The notes: generated from the letters alone by a model not told the origin. A stretch of DNA of 5,453 nucleotides from Clostridiaceae bacterium (GCA_012727625.1 JAAYGP010000390.1:1-5453); one strand, 5' to 3'; counted from the first letter of the stretch, positions 1 through 4,832 are shown. Numbers and translations: made by a program.

Positions 1-816
1 GGATTAAAGGTTATGGACACATCAAGTGCTGCAAAAGCCGCGGATCTGATAATGATACTTACACCGGATCAAGTGCAGGCAGATATTTATAAAGAAAGCA
101 TTGAAAAAAACCTGGAAGAGGGGAATGTACTATTATTTGCCCACGGTTTCAATATACATTTCAAGCAGATTATACCCTCTGAAAATATTGATGTTATAAT
201 GGTTGCTCCAAAAGGACCCGGTCACACGGTACGCTCCCAGTATACTGAAGGCCGTGGTGTTCCGTCATTGATTGCAGTATATCAGGACTACAGCGGCAAG
301 GCAAAGGATTATGCACTTGCCTACGCGGCAGGAATCGGTGCAGGACGGGCAGGAATTCTTGAAACAACCTTTGCTGAGGAAACAGAAACTGATTTGTTTG
401 GAGAGCAGTCTGTTCTTTGCGGTGGTGTTACCGAACTGATGAAAGCTGGTTTTGAAACGCTGGTGGAGGCCGGTTATCAGCCTGAAAGCGCATATTTTGA
501 ATGTATTCACGAGATGAAATTAATCGTTGACTTAATTTATCAGGGCGGTTTTGAATTTATGCGTTATTCAATCAGTGACACCGCTGAATATGGCGACTAT
601 GTGACAGGCAAAAGAATTATAACCGAAGAGACAAGAAAAGAAATGAAAAGGATTCTCTCTGAAATCCAGGACGGCACTTTTGCCTCGAAATGGATTTCTG
701 AGAACAAATCCGGAGGCAGGGCGAAATTGCTTGCAACAAGAAGAAAAGAATCTGAACATTTGCTTGAAAAAACAGGGCGCGAGCTTAGAAAAATGATGTC
801 CTGGCATAAAAAATAA
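1..816 (+). CDS. ilvC: Ketol-acid reductoisomerase, 5' truncated by window edge
   Basis: IlvC converts 2-acetolactate (or 2-aceto-2-hydroxybutyrate) to the dihydroxy acid using NAD(P)H and Mg2+, the second common step of valine, leucine and isoleucine synthesis, in the cytoplasm. The frame is open from base 1 (GLKV precedes the first Met at 13), giving 271 residues. Class I enzymes have about 330-340, so about 65 N-terminal residues with the GxGxxG dinucleotide motif lie outside the window. Visible landmarks are the end of the Rossmann domain with AHGFNIHF (catalytic His), APKGPGHTVRSQY, and the knotted C-terminal domain with ETETDLFGEQ (Mg-binding Asp codon at 391 and Glu four residues on), YFECIHE (two further metal/substrate Glu), YSISDTAEYGDYVTG (substrate Ser) and the usual C-terminal ELRKMMSW. 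It is intact to the TAA stop. In most Firmicutes ilvC follows ilvB/ilvN, probably upstream here. Identification is very secure. Confidence 0.97.
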   Translation, partial: GLKVMDTSSAAKAADLIMILTPDQVQADIYKESIEKNLEEGNVLLFAHGFNIHFKQIIPSENIDVIMVAPKGPGHTVRSQYTEGRGVPSLIAVYQDYSGKAKDYALAYAAGIGAGRAGILETTFAEETETDLFGEQSVLCGGVTELMKAGFETLVEAGYQPESAYFECIHEMKLIVDLIYQGGFEFMRYSISDTAEYGDYVTGKRIITEETRKEMKRILSEIQDGTFASKWISENKSGGRAKLLATRRKESEHLLEKTGRELRKMMSWHKK

Positions 817-898
817 AAAAAATTATTAAGACCATGCTCCGGCAGAACTGCAGGGCTGGACTGAACAGGTTGAAAATAATAATTTCAGATGATTGCTA

Positions 899-934
899 TA
901 AACAGGAGCTGCTATAATATGTAGCTCCTGTTTA
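899..934 (+). terminator. Perfect 12-bp stem-loop downstream of ilvC, atypical terminator
   Basis: TAAACAGGAGCT (899-910) is the exact reverse complement of AGCTCCTGTTTA (923-934), with a 12-base loop. It lies 83 bases after the ilvC stop, where an operon-end hairpin would be expected. The 3' arm gives only three T residues and the next bases are A-rich, so it lacks the U-tract of a canonical intrinsic terminator. It could be a weak terminator, a 3'-end stabilising hairpin, or a palindromic protein site. The loop contains TATAAT, a perfect -10 hexamer, but no good -35 lies 17 bases upstream. Confidence 0.4.
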
Positions 935-1150
935 CAATAAATAAAAAAATGCACCCTGATCTAATAATATAAAATATAACAATACAGATAAATAAAAGAA
1001 TGAATGCATAATTATATTTAAATACAGCATAGAGTAATTTCAAGGAATTTCTAAAAAATTATGCAACTAAGCAATTCTTGAAATGCTTGATATTACTGCG
1101 ATTGCAGGAACCTCGGAATTTTTTTTAGATTTTAATTATTATTTGTGATA

Positions 1151-1179
1151 TTGACAATATTTAAATGTTGAGTTATGTT
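1151..1179 (+). promoter_or_regulatory. Predicted sigma-A promoter of abrB
   Basis: A perfect -35 hexamer TTGACA (1151-1156) is followed, after a 17-base spacer, by TATGTT (1174-1179, four of six matches to TATAAT). Transcription would start near 1186, giving a leader of about 67 bases before the ATG at 1253. Other -10-like sequences (TATAAA 1193-1198, TAAAAT 1205-1210) lie downstream, but their spacing to a good -35 is poor. Confidence 0.55.
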
Positions 1180-1210
1180 AAAATTAACAATCTATAAAAT
1201 ATGTTAAAAT
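1174..1210 (+). repeat. Direct repeat TATGTTAAAAT overlapping the abrB promoter
   Basis: The 11-base sequence TATGTTAAAAT occurs at 1174-1184, covering the predicted -10, and again at 1200-1210, a 26-base offset. A degenerate third copy (TATATTAAAAA, 1225-1235) follows at a similar spacing. AbrB proteins bind AT-rich, loosely conserved sites and often repress their own gene, so these repeats are candidate autoregulatory operators. The composition is AT-rich enough that chance repetition remains possible. Confidence 0.4.
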
Positions 1211-1226
1211 AGATAAAAGATTGTTA
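1185..1226 (+). repeat. Inverted repeat in the abrB leader
   Basis: TAACAATCT (1185-1193) and AGATTGTTA (1218-1226) are perfect 9-base inverted copies separated by 24 bases. They begin at about the predicted transcription start, so the pair could form a stem at the 5' end of the mRNA or act as an operator. The second copy of the TATGTTAAAAT repeat sits in the loop. Confidence 0.4.
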
Positions 1227-1252
1227 TATTAAAAACATGAGGGGGATTTGCT

Positions 1253-1492
1253 ATGAAAGCAACAGGATATGTAAGGAAACTTGATTCTCTGGGAAGAATT
1301 GTCCTTCCAAAATCACTCAGACGACAACTCAATATTAAAGTAGGGGACAATATCGAGATGTTCGTTGACCAGGATGGAAACGTAGTACTCGATAAATACC
1401 TGCCACGTTGCGTATTTTGCGAAAACGCATCGGATGAGTTGGTAGAGTACAAGGGCAAGTCTATTTGCCGTGATTGTCTGTCAATGTTGTAA
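1253..1492 (+). CDS. abrB: AbrB-family transition-state regulator with C-terminal CxxC pairs
   Basis: This 79-residue protein is a small DNA-binding regulator. Residues 1-50 match the AbrB/SpoVT swapped-hairpin domain: MKATGYVRKLDSLGRIVLPK, then RRQLNI and GDNIEMFVD. Arginines and lysine at R8, K9, R15, R23 and R24 correspond to DNA-contacting positions of B. subtilis AbrB. The family dimerises through this domain and represses post-exponential genes. The C-terminal part differs from the ~94-residue AbrB of Bacillus. It is short and carries CVFC (C53, C56) and CRDC (C72, C75), a likely zinc-knuckle, seen in many clostridial AbrB-like proteins. The start is ATG 1253, preceded by GAGGGGG (1239-1245) at 7-base spacing. 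It has its own promoter and terminator. The exact paralogue and its targets cannot be told from sequence, so the symbol is by family resemblance. Confidence 0.88.
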   Translation: MKATGYVRKLDSLGRIVLPKSLRRQLNIKVGDNIEMFVDQDGNVVLDKYLPRCVFCENASDELVEYKGKSICRDCLSML

Positions 1493-1539
1493 TAGGATTA
1501 GTTAATGCGTGATCAATTTATTCTGTCTTCTATTACAAA
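1486..1539 (+). repeat. Inverted repeat spanning the abrB stop codon
   Basis: TTGTAATAG (1487-1495) contains the abrB TAA stop and is perfectly complementary to CTATTACAA (1530-1538). One G-U and one A-U pair can extend it inward. The second arm ends 9 bases before the intrinsic terminator hairpin, so the 3' end could fold into two consecutive stems that protect the mRNA. It may be structural only. Confidence 0.35.
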
Positions 1540-1547
1540 ATATACAT

Positions 1548-1576
1548 ACAGTTACCAAATGGTAACTGTTTTTTTT
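1548..1576 (+). terminator. Intrinsic terminator of abrB
   Basis: ACAGTTACC (1548-1556) pairs perfectly with GGTAACTGT (1561-1569) across an AAAT tetraloop, and a run of eight T (1569-1576) follows. This is a canonical Rho-independent terminator 55 bases after the abrB stop, so abrB is probably monocistronic and dgt needs its own promoter. Confidence 0.92.
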
Positions 1577-1685
1577 AAATTAAACATATTAAAAAATATG
1601 GCAGTGTATTCAGTATTTAATGGCGATGACACAGTTTGCCGCTTAACTGCCCGCCTCTTGTTTTAACCGCGGTATTAAGGGTAAA

Positions 1686-1730
1686 ATGATAATTGAGTTT
1701 ATAAATCAGGGTGGTAACAGGTTTAATTGA
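1686..1730 (+). CDS. Possible 14-codon leader minicistron 1
   Basis: ATG at 1686 opens a 14-codon frame (MIIEFINQGGNRFN) ending at TGA 1728-1730. AAGGGT (1677-1682) lies 3 bases upstream of the ATG and could serve as a Shine-Dalgarno. If the weak -10 at 1682-1687 is used, transcription would begin inside the frame, which argues against both being real. The stop codon falls within the first copy of the 15-base repeat. The peptide is not recognised. Frames this short occur often by chance, so this is only a candidate. Confidence 0.15.
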   Translation: MIIEFINQGGNRFN

Positions 1731-1737
1731 ATACAGG
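1723..1737 (+). repeat. 15-base direct repeat, copy 1
   Basis: TTAATTGAATACAGG occurs here and identically at 1786-1800, 63 bases downstream. This copy is followed after 7 bases by an ATG at 1745 that opens a 14-codon frame, so its AGG(A) end is placed like a ribosome binding site. Confidence 0.8.
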
Positions 1738-1744
1738 ACGCATT

Positions 1745-1789
1745 ATGCAAAGTATACTTTTGCGCAATGGCACCGAAAATCCGAATTAA
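1745..1789 (+). CDS. Possible 14-codon leader minicistron 2
   Basis: ATG at 1745 opens MQSILLRNGTENPN, ending at TAA 1787-1789. AGGA (1735-1738), partly from repeat copy 1, sits 6 bases upstream, an acceptable Shine-Dalgarno. The stop lies in repeat copy 2, 19 bases before the dgt start, so translation of this frame could influence dgt initiation. The palindrome AAAGTATACTTT is inside it. No homologue is recognised. It could be chance. Confidence 0.22.
   Translation: MQSILLRNGTENPN
1749..1760. repeat. 12-bp palindrome in dgt leader
   Basis: AAAGTATACTTT is a perfect palindrome. Allowing one bulged T, it extends to GC...GC, and beyond that CATT/AATG (1741-1744 and 1765-1768) also pair across mismatched positions. 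It may be an operator for a dimeric regulator or the tip of an RNA hairpin between the two 15-base repeats. Confidence 0.4.
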
Positions 1790-1800
1790 TTGAATACAGG
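1786..1800 (+). repeat. 15-base direct repeat, copy 2, containing the dgt RBS
   Basis: This second copy of TTAATTGAATACAGG ends in AGG and continues as GTGAT. AGGGTGAT (1798-1805) is the Shine-Dalgarno for the dgt ATG at 1809, with GGTGAT matching the anti-SD tail AUCACC. The duplicated block therefore includes part of a functional ribosome binding site. Confidence 0.75.
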
Positions 1801-1808
1801 GTGATGAT

Positions 1809-2510
1809 ATGGTAATTCGCGAAATGACTGAACAATTGGAAAGAAAAATGCTTTCACCTTACGCAAAACTTTCTTCTGAAACCAAAGGAAGGGAACATCC
1901 CGATAAAAAATGCAATGTGCGAACAGAATTTCAAAGAGACAGGGACAGGATTATATATTCAAAAGCATTTCGCAGGCTGAAGCATAAAACTCAGGTTTTT
2001 ATCACACCTGAAGGGGATCATTACAGAACAAGGTTAACTCACACCCTCGAAGTTTCGCAAATAGCAAGAACCATAGCGCGAAGCCTGCGTCTGAATGAAG
2101 ATTTAACAGAGGCCATTGCCCTGGGTCATGACCTGGGACACACTCCTTTCGGACATGCCGGGGAAAGAGTTCTGAGCGAAGTTTGCCCATTGGGCTTCAA
2201 ACACAATGAACAAAGCGTCAGGGTAGCTGAAAAACTTGAAAGGAACTGCCGTGGATTAAACCTCACTTACGAGGTTAAAGACGGTATACTATGCCACACG
2301 GGTGAAAAACAGGCGGATACGCTTGAAGGCAGGGTTGTAAGGATAGCCGACAGAATTGCATACATCAATCATGACATTGAGGACGCCATACGGGCAAAAG
2401 TAATATCACAGGAGGACTTGCCCGAGGAATGCCTGGACGTTCTTGGCAGAACATCCAGTGAGAGAATTAATAATATGATTGTCAATATTATTGAAAACAG
2501 TATGGATTAA
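1809..2510 (+). CDS. dgt: dGTPase-like HD hydrolase, N-terminal 233 residues
   Basis: Family members hydrolyse dNTPs to the deoxynucleoside and triphosphate, controlling dNTP pools. This part opens with the conserved REMTEQLERKMLSPYAKLSSETKGR segment's typical pattern (residues 4-28), then RTEFQRDRDRIIYSKAFRRL (38-57) and the HD metal site: H78 (RLTHTLEV), H107-D108 (GHDLGHTPFGH, with H111 and H116) and D181 (ADRIAYINHD). FKHNEQS (130-136) is also a family motif. The start at ATG 1809 is chosen because the family's IRE...LSPYA N-terminus follows directly and AGGGTGAT precedes it; the next Met codons (1824, 1851) would cut into the conserved region. It ends prematurely at TAA 2508. Alone it keeps the catalytic metal ligands but lacks the C-terminal helices with the DYIAGMTDRYA motif, so I infer it is inactive or needs the second fragment. 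Confidence 0.85.
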   Translation: MVIREMTEQLERKMLSPYAKLSSETKGREHPDKKCNVRTEFQRDRDRIIYSKAFRRLKHKTQVFITPEGDHYRTRLTHTLEVSQIARTIARSLRLNEDLTEAIALGHDLGHTPFGHAGERVLSEVCPLGFKHNEQSVRVAEKLERNCRGLNLTYEVKDGILCHTGEKQADTLEGRVVRIADRIAYINHDIEDAIRAKVISQEDLPEECLDVLGRTSSERINNMIVNIIENSMD

Positions 2511-2522
2511 AATGAAATAAAT

Positions 2523-2816
2523 ATGAGCAATGATTATTTCATGGCTTCGGAAAAATTAAGGGATTTCATGTTTAAAAATGTATATATTGGATCAATAGCG
2601 AAGGTGGAAGAAGGGAAAGCTGAACTAATGATAAGGCAGTTGTATCAGCGGCTGTTGGATATGCCGCATATGCTTCCGGATGAATTTTACAGCTTAATTG
2701 AACCGGACGGGATTCATCGCGCGGTTTGCGATTACATAGCCGGAATGACAGACAGATATGCCGTTAAAACATTTACCAATATGTTTATACCGGCTTCATG
2801 GAGAGACTGGCATTAG
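2523..2816 (+). CDS. dGTPase-like protein, C-terminal 97-residue fragment
   Basis: This frame encodes the missing C-terminal part of the dGTPase-like protein. It contains KLRDFMFKNVYIGS (11-24), a variable helical middle, and the strongly conserved VCDYIAGMTDRYA (68-80), then the FIPASW end. ATG 2523 lies 12 bases after the upstream stop but has no Shine-Dalgarno: the preceding bases are nearly all A and T. Independent initiation would therefore be poor; termination-reinitiation by ribosomes finishing the upstream frame is the likeliest way it could be made. An out-of-frame ATG (2512) with an immediate TAA lies between. The frame has no further damage over 97 codons, which suggests either a recent mutation or continued selection. 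Confidence 0.6.
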   Translation: MSNDYFMASEKLRDFMFKNVYIGSIAKVEEGKAELMIRQLYQRLLDMPHMLPDEFYSLIEPDGIHRAVCDYIAGMTDRYAVKTFTNMFIPASWRDWH

Positions 2817-2846
2817 TTGTATTATTTATCAATACATCATTATTAA
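2817..2846 (+). promoter_or_regulatory. Weak sigma-A-like promoter before dnaG
   Basis: TTGTAT (2817-2822) and TATTAA (2841-2846), spaced by 18 bases, each match the sigma-A consensus at four of six positions. This could give vegetative transcription of dnaG-sigA. The sequence is so AT-rich that such matches are common. Confidence 0.25.
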
Positions 2847-2854
2847 AATAATAA

Positions 2855-2881
2855 GCAGGATTTTTAAATTAATTGTCGAAT
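2855..2881 (+). promoter_or_regulatory. Predicted sigma-H promoter of dnaG-sigA with overlapping Spo0A-box core
   Basis: GCAGGATTT (2855-2863), an 11-base spacer, then GTCGAAT (2875-2881) match the published B. subtilis sigma-H consensus RnAGGAwWW-N11/12-RnnGAAT at every defined position. Transcription would start near 2889, leaving a ~20-base leader with the dnaG Shine-Dalgarno at 2899-2905. TTGTCGAA (2873-2880) also contains the Spo0A-box core TGNCGAA, overlapping the -10, so Spo0A binding would be expected to interfere with this promoter. In B. subtilis the sigA operon is known to have sigma-H promoters. Use here is inferred. Confidence 0.6.
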
Positions 2882-2908
2882 AACATAATATAAGAATTGG
2901 GGTGGCGT

Positions 2909-4699
2909 ATGCAGCTTTATTCCGATGATATTATTGAAGAAGTAAGACTTAACAATGATATTGTAAGTGTTGTGTCTGAATATCTGCATCTTGAGAAAAA
3001 GGGCGGAGGATACTTTGGTTTATGTCCTTTTCACCGTGAAAAAACTCCCTCATTCTATGTCGAACCTGCAAAGCAACTTTATTATTGTTTTGGTTGCAAT
3101 AATGGGGGGAATATATTCCACTTCATAATGAATATTGAGAATCTTGATTTCCAGGATGCTCTCAGGCTTTTGGCGGACAAGGCCGGAATTTTGCTGCCGG
3201 ATCCGGATGACAGTGCGGAACAGGGAAAAATAAAGCTTAGAAAGGATATACTTGAAGCCAATAAGGAAGCGGGTAAGTTCTATTATTCAAATCTTGCCGG
3301 AGCAAGCGGAAAGCCGGCACAGGATTATTTTTTTAAAAGAGGATTGAGTACACGCACTATAAAGAAGTTTGGTCTGGGATTCGCACCTGACGAATGGGAT
3401 TTGTTGACCAGGTTTCTCCTGGCAAGGGGATTTGACGAGAAAATATTAGTTGAATCAGGTCTCAGCCTGAGAAGTAAAAAAGGAAACTTGTATGACAGGT
3501 TCAGAAACAGAATTATGTTTCCGATTTTTAATATACGGGGGGACATAGTAGCTTTTGGCGGAAGAGTTCTGGATGATACTCTACCCAAATATATAAATTC
3601 TCCCGAAACAGTTTGCTTCAGCAAAGGCCGCGAACTGTTCGGCATGAATCTGGCCAGGAAAAGCGCAGAAAAAAAGCTTTTGATTGTGGAAGGTTATATG
3701 GATGTTATTTCACTTCACCAGGCAGGCATTGACTATGCTGTTGCCTCACTGGGCACTGCCCTGACAGATATGCAGGGACGCATTATAAAAAAATATGCCG
3801 ATGAGGTGATTTTATCCTATGACACTGACATGGCCGGCAGGAAAGCTACTGAAAGGGGGCTTGATGTACTTGAGGGATTAGGCTGCCGGGTAAAAGTTCT
3901 TCAGGTGCCCGGAGAAAAGGATCCTGATGAGTTTATTCGGAAAAATGGGGCGGATAAGTTTAAAAATCTTGTTGAAAGGGCAATATCAATTTTAGAATAT
4001 AAGATAATGAAGCTTAGGGAAATGCATCCGCAAGACAGCCAGGATAATAAATTATCTTTTTTAAACGGTGTTGCCGATCTGCTCGCAGAACAGGATAATA
4101 TCATGGAAAGGGAAATTGTCATGAAAAATATTTCCCGGGATTACGATATTACCATGGACACACTGCAGGTGGAAGTAAAGCGACGACAAGACATAAAAAT
4201 GCGAAAACAAAAGAAAAAGGAGTTTAATACTGCAAAAAAAGAATTAACCGGAACTGTAAAATCATATTCCATCCATAAGGATAACAAAAAATCATTGCTT
4301 GAGAAAATGCTGATAGCGCTTATCAGCAGTGAAAACCATCTTTATGGCAAGGTTCGTGAAAGATACCCCATATCGGCTTTTACAGAAGGCCCGATAAGGA
4401 AAATGGCTGAAGTTCTTTATGAGAAGCTGGAACAGGGAAACGGTTTTATTCTGGAAGAATATATTACAAGGCTTGATCCTGAAGAAGCATCAGCCATTAT
4501 TCATATGGCAAGGACTTCATGCAATTTTGAGGAATCGGAAAAAGCTTTGGAAGATATTCTTAAAAAATTAGAAATTTTAAAACTTGAGGAAGAAAAAAAG
4601 GATATTTTAAAGCGTTTGAAGAATATTACCGATATAAACGAAAAAAAATTATTACAGAATCGGCTTAATAAAGTTATTCAAAAGATAACCGGAATGTAA
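2909..4699 (+). CDS. dnaG: DNA primase
   Basis: DnaG synthesises the RNA primers for chromosomal replication, recruited by the replicative helicase at the fork. The 596 residues match the usual ~600. Domain order: CHC2 zinc-binding domain (about 1-100; C39, H42, C60, C63 in CPFHREKTPSF and CFGCNNGGN); core with YDRFRNRIMFPI (195-206) and GGR/PKYINSPET; TOPRIM catalytic domain with E261 (VEGYMD), D305 and D307 (SYDTDMAG), and KDPDEFI (337-343); a lysine-rich linker (~424-447); and a C-terminal helical, helicase-interacting domain. I chose ATG 2909 over the in-frame TTG 2897 because the homologous N-terminus starts with the IIEEVR region and GGGGTGG (2899-2905) is the Shine-Dalgarno, which overlaps the TTG. 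It stands between dgt and sigA, as in the macromolecular synthesis operon, 92 bases after dgt. Confidence 0.97.
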   Translation: MQLYSDDIIEEVRLNNDIVSVVSEYLHLEKKGGGYFGLCPFHREKTPSFYVEPAKQLYYCFGCNNGGNIFHFIMNIENLDFQDALRLLADKAGILLPDPDDSAEQGKIKLRKDILEANKEAGKFYYSNLAGASGKPAQDYFFKRGLSTRTIKKFGLGFAPDEWDLLTRFLLARGFDEKILVESGLSLRSKKGNLYDRFRNRIMFPIFNIRGDIVAFGGRVLDDTLPKYINSPETVCFSKGRELFGMNLARKSAEKKLLIVEGYMDVISLHQAGIDYAVASLGTALTDMQGRIIKKYADEVILSYDTDMAGRKATERGLDVLEGLGCRVKVLQVPGEKDPDEFIRKNGADKFKNLVERAISILEYKIMKLREMHPQDSQDNKLSFLNGVADLLAEQDNIMEREIVMKNISRDYDITMDTLQVEVKRRQDIKMRKQKKKEFNTAKKELTGTVKSYSIHKDNKKSLLEKMLIALISSENHLYGKVRERYPISAFTEGPIRKMAEVLYEKLEQGNGFILEEYITRLDPEEASAIIHMARTSCNFEESEKALEDILKKLEILKLEEEKKDILKRLKNITDINEKKLLQNRLNKVIQKITGM

Positions 4700-4711
4700 T
4701 TTGCCGGTTTT
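4687..4711 (+). terminator. Weak hairpin at the dnaG stop, possible attenuator
   Basis: AACCGG (4687-4692) pairs with CCGGTT (4704-4709). The 11-base loop contains the dnaG TAA stop, and TTTT (4708-4711) then TATTTTATTT follow. The stem is short, so termination would be partial at best. It could lower read-through from dnaG into sigA, but ribosomes finishing dnaG would disrupt it. Confidence 0.25.
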
Positions 4712-4740
4712 GCGGTATTTTATTTACAAGCACATTATGG

Positions 4741-4767
4741 CAGGTTTGCTTCAAAGCCTGTTATAAA
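4741..4767 (+). promoter_or_regulatory. Possible extended -10 promoter of sigA beside a hairpin
   Basis: TGTTATAAA (4759-4767) fits the extended -10 pattern TGnTATAAT with one mismatch. No good -35 is seen 17-18 bases upstream, which extended -10 promoters can tolerate. Directly upstream, CAGGTTTG (4741-4748) pairs with CAAAGCCTG (4752-4760) through one bulge. Transcription from here would start near 4774 and give a ~110-base sigA leader. Confidence 0.3.
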
Positions 4768-4802
4768 TTGTGTTAAATCAGGATTTAAGCAATAAGGAGT
4801 AT

Positions 4803-4826
4803 ATGTACTTTTGTCTAATTATATAA
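4803..4826 (+). CDS. Possible 7-codon minicistron in the sigA leader
   Basis: AAGGAG (4794-4799), the best Shine-Dalgarno in this gap, is followed after only 3 bases by ATG 4803 and the frame MYFCLII, ending at TAA 4824-4826. The sigA start is 58 bases further on and has its own Shine-Dalgarno. The strong SD with no long frame behind it is the reason for listing this. The spacing is short and the peptide may have no role beyond ribosome loading. Confidence 0.2.
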   Translation: MYFCLII

Positions 4827-4832
4827 AAAGTA
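4806..4832 (+). repeat. Inverted repeat in the sigA leader
   Basis: TACTTTT (4806-4812) and AAAAGTA (4826-4832) are perfect inverted copies around a 13-base loop, extendable by one G-U and one U-A pair. The stem would cover most of the 7-codon frame. TTTGTCTAATT (4810-4820) inside it resembles a degenerate Spo0A box (8 of 11 to TTTGTCGAAAA). Confidence 0.3.

Larger units (their letters stand above)
817..1252. other. AT-rich intergenic region between ilvC and abrB
   Basis: These 436 bases contain no convincing coding region on either strand. They hold a perfect hairpin just after ilvC (899-934), then about 215 bases of AT-rich sequence with no clear signal (935-1150), and finally the abrB promoter, repeats and leader (1151-1252). 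Within the middle part, CTAAAAAATT (1051-1060) can pair loosely with the T-rich run at 1117-1128, and GCAAT (1071-1075) with ATTGC (1101-1105). These pairings are weak and may be chance in such AT-rich DNA. I see no tRNA, known riboswitch or insertion-sequence end here. Confidence 0.6.
1577..1808 (+). promoter_or_regulatory. Leader/promoter region of dgt
   Basis: This 232-base gap follows a strong terminator, so it should contain the dgt promoter. The best candidate I see is weak: TTGTTT (1658-1663), an 18-base spacer, then TAAAAT (1682-1687). The region also holds the palindrome ACCGCGGT (1666-1673), a T-box-like string AGGGTGGTA (1708-1716), a 12-bp palindrome AAAGTATACTTT (1749-1760), and a duplicated 15-base element described separately. 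Its density of small repeats suggests a regulated leader, but no known riboswitch class is recognised. Confidence 0.45.
1809..2816 (+). pseudogene. dgt: dNTP triphosphohydrolase (dGTPase-like) gene with internal ochre codon
   Basis: The two open frames 1809-2510 and 2523-2816 are in the same reading frame and together encode a complete dGTPase-like HD-domain protein. The only disruption is a single TAA at 2508-2510. Read through, it gives 335 positions, close to the usual ~330-345 of this family. The protein reads on both sides of the stop (IIENSMD, stop, NEINMSND...KLRDFMF) as family members do, without gap or frameshift, so one substitution, perhaps Lys AAA to TAA, would explain it. All other complete genes here end in normal TAA or TAG, so codon reassignment is not indicated. 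Options are a recent pseudogene, a sequencing error, or two polypeptides that assemble. The two halves are described separately. Confidence 0.75.

Noticed and set aside
1051..1128. Structured RNA or terminator ending in the T8 run at 1119-1126
   Set aside because: The nearest upstream hairpin (CTGC/GCAG, 4 bp) is 11 bases from the T-run, and the longer pairings are nearly all A-T with bulges.
1151..1161. Spo0A-box-like sequence over the abrB -35 on the minus strand
   Set aside because: Only about 7 of 11 positions match TTTGTCGAAAA, and any TTGACA -35 gives TGTCAA on the other strand, so the match is uninformative.
2508..2510. TAA read as an amino acid through genetic code reassignment
   Set aside because: ilvC, abrB and dnaG all end at TAA exactly where their families end, so TAA works as a stop here. 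I know of no bacterial precedent for TAA reassignment.
2818..2852. Hairpins after dgt (TGTATT/AATACA at 2818-2836 and ATTATT/AATAAT at 2839-2852) as a terminator
   Set aside because: The stems are short and almost all A-T, with no T-run after them. Read-through from dgt into dnaG looks likely.
4780..4804. Second sigma-H promoter ahead of sigA, from AGGATTT at 4780-4786
   Set aside because: The required purine two bases before AGGA is a T, and no RnnGAAT occurs 11-12 bases downstream.
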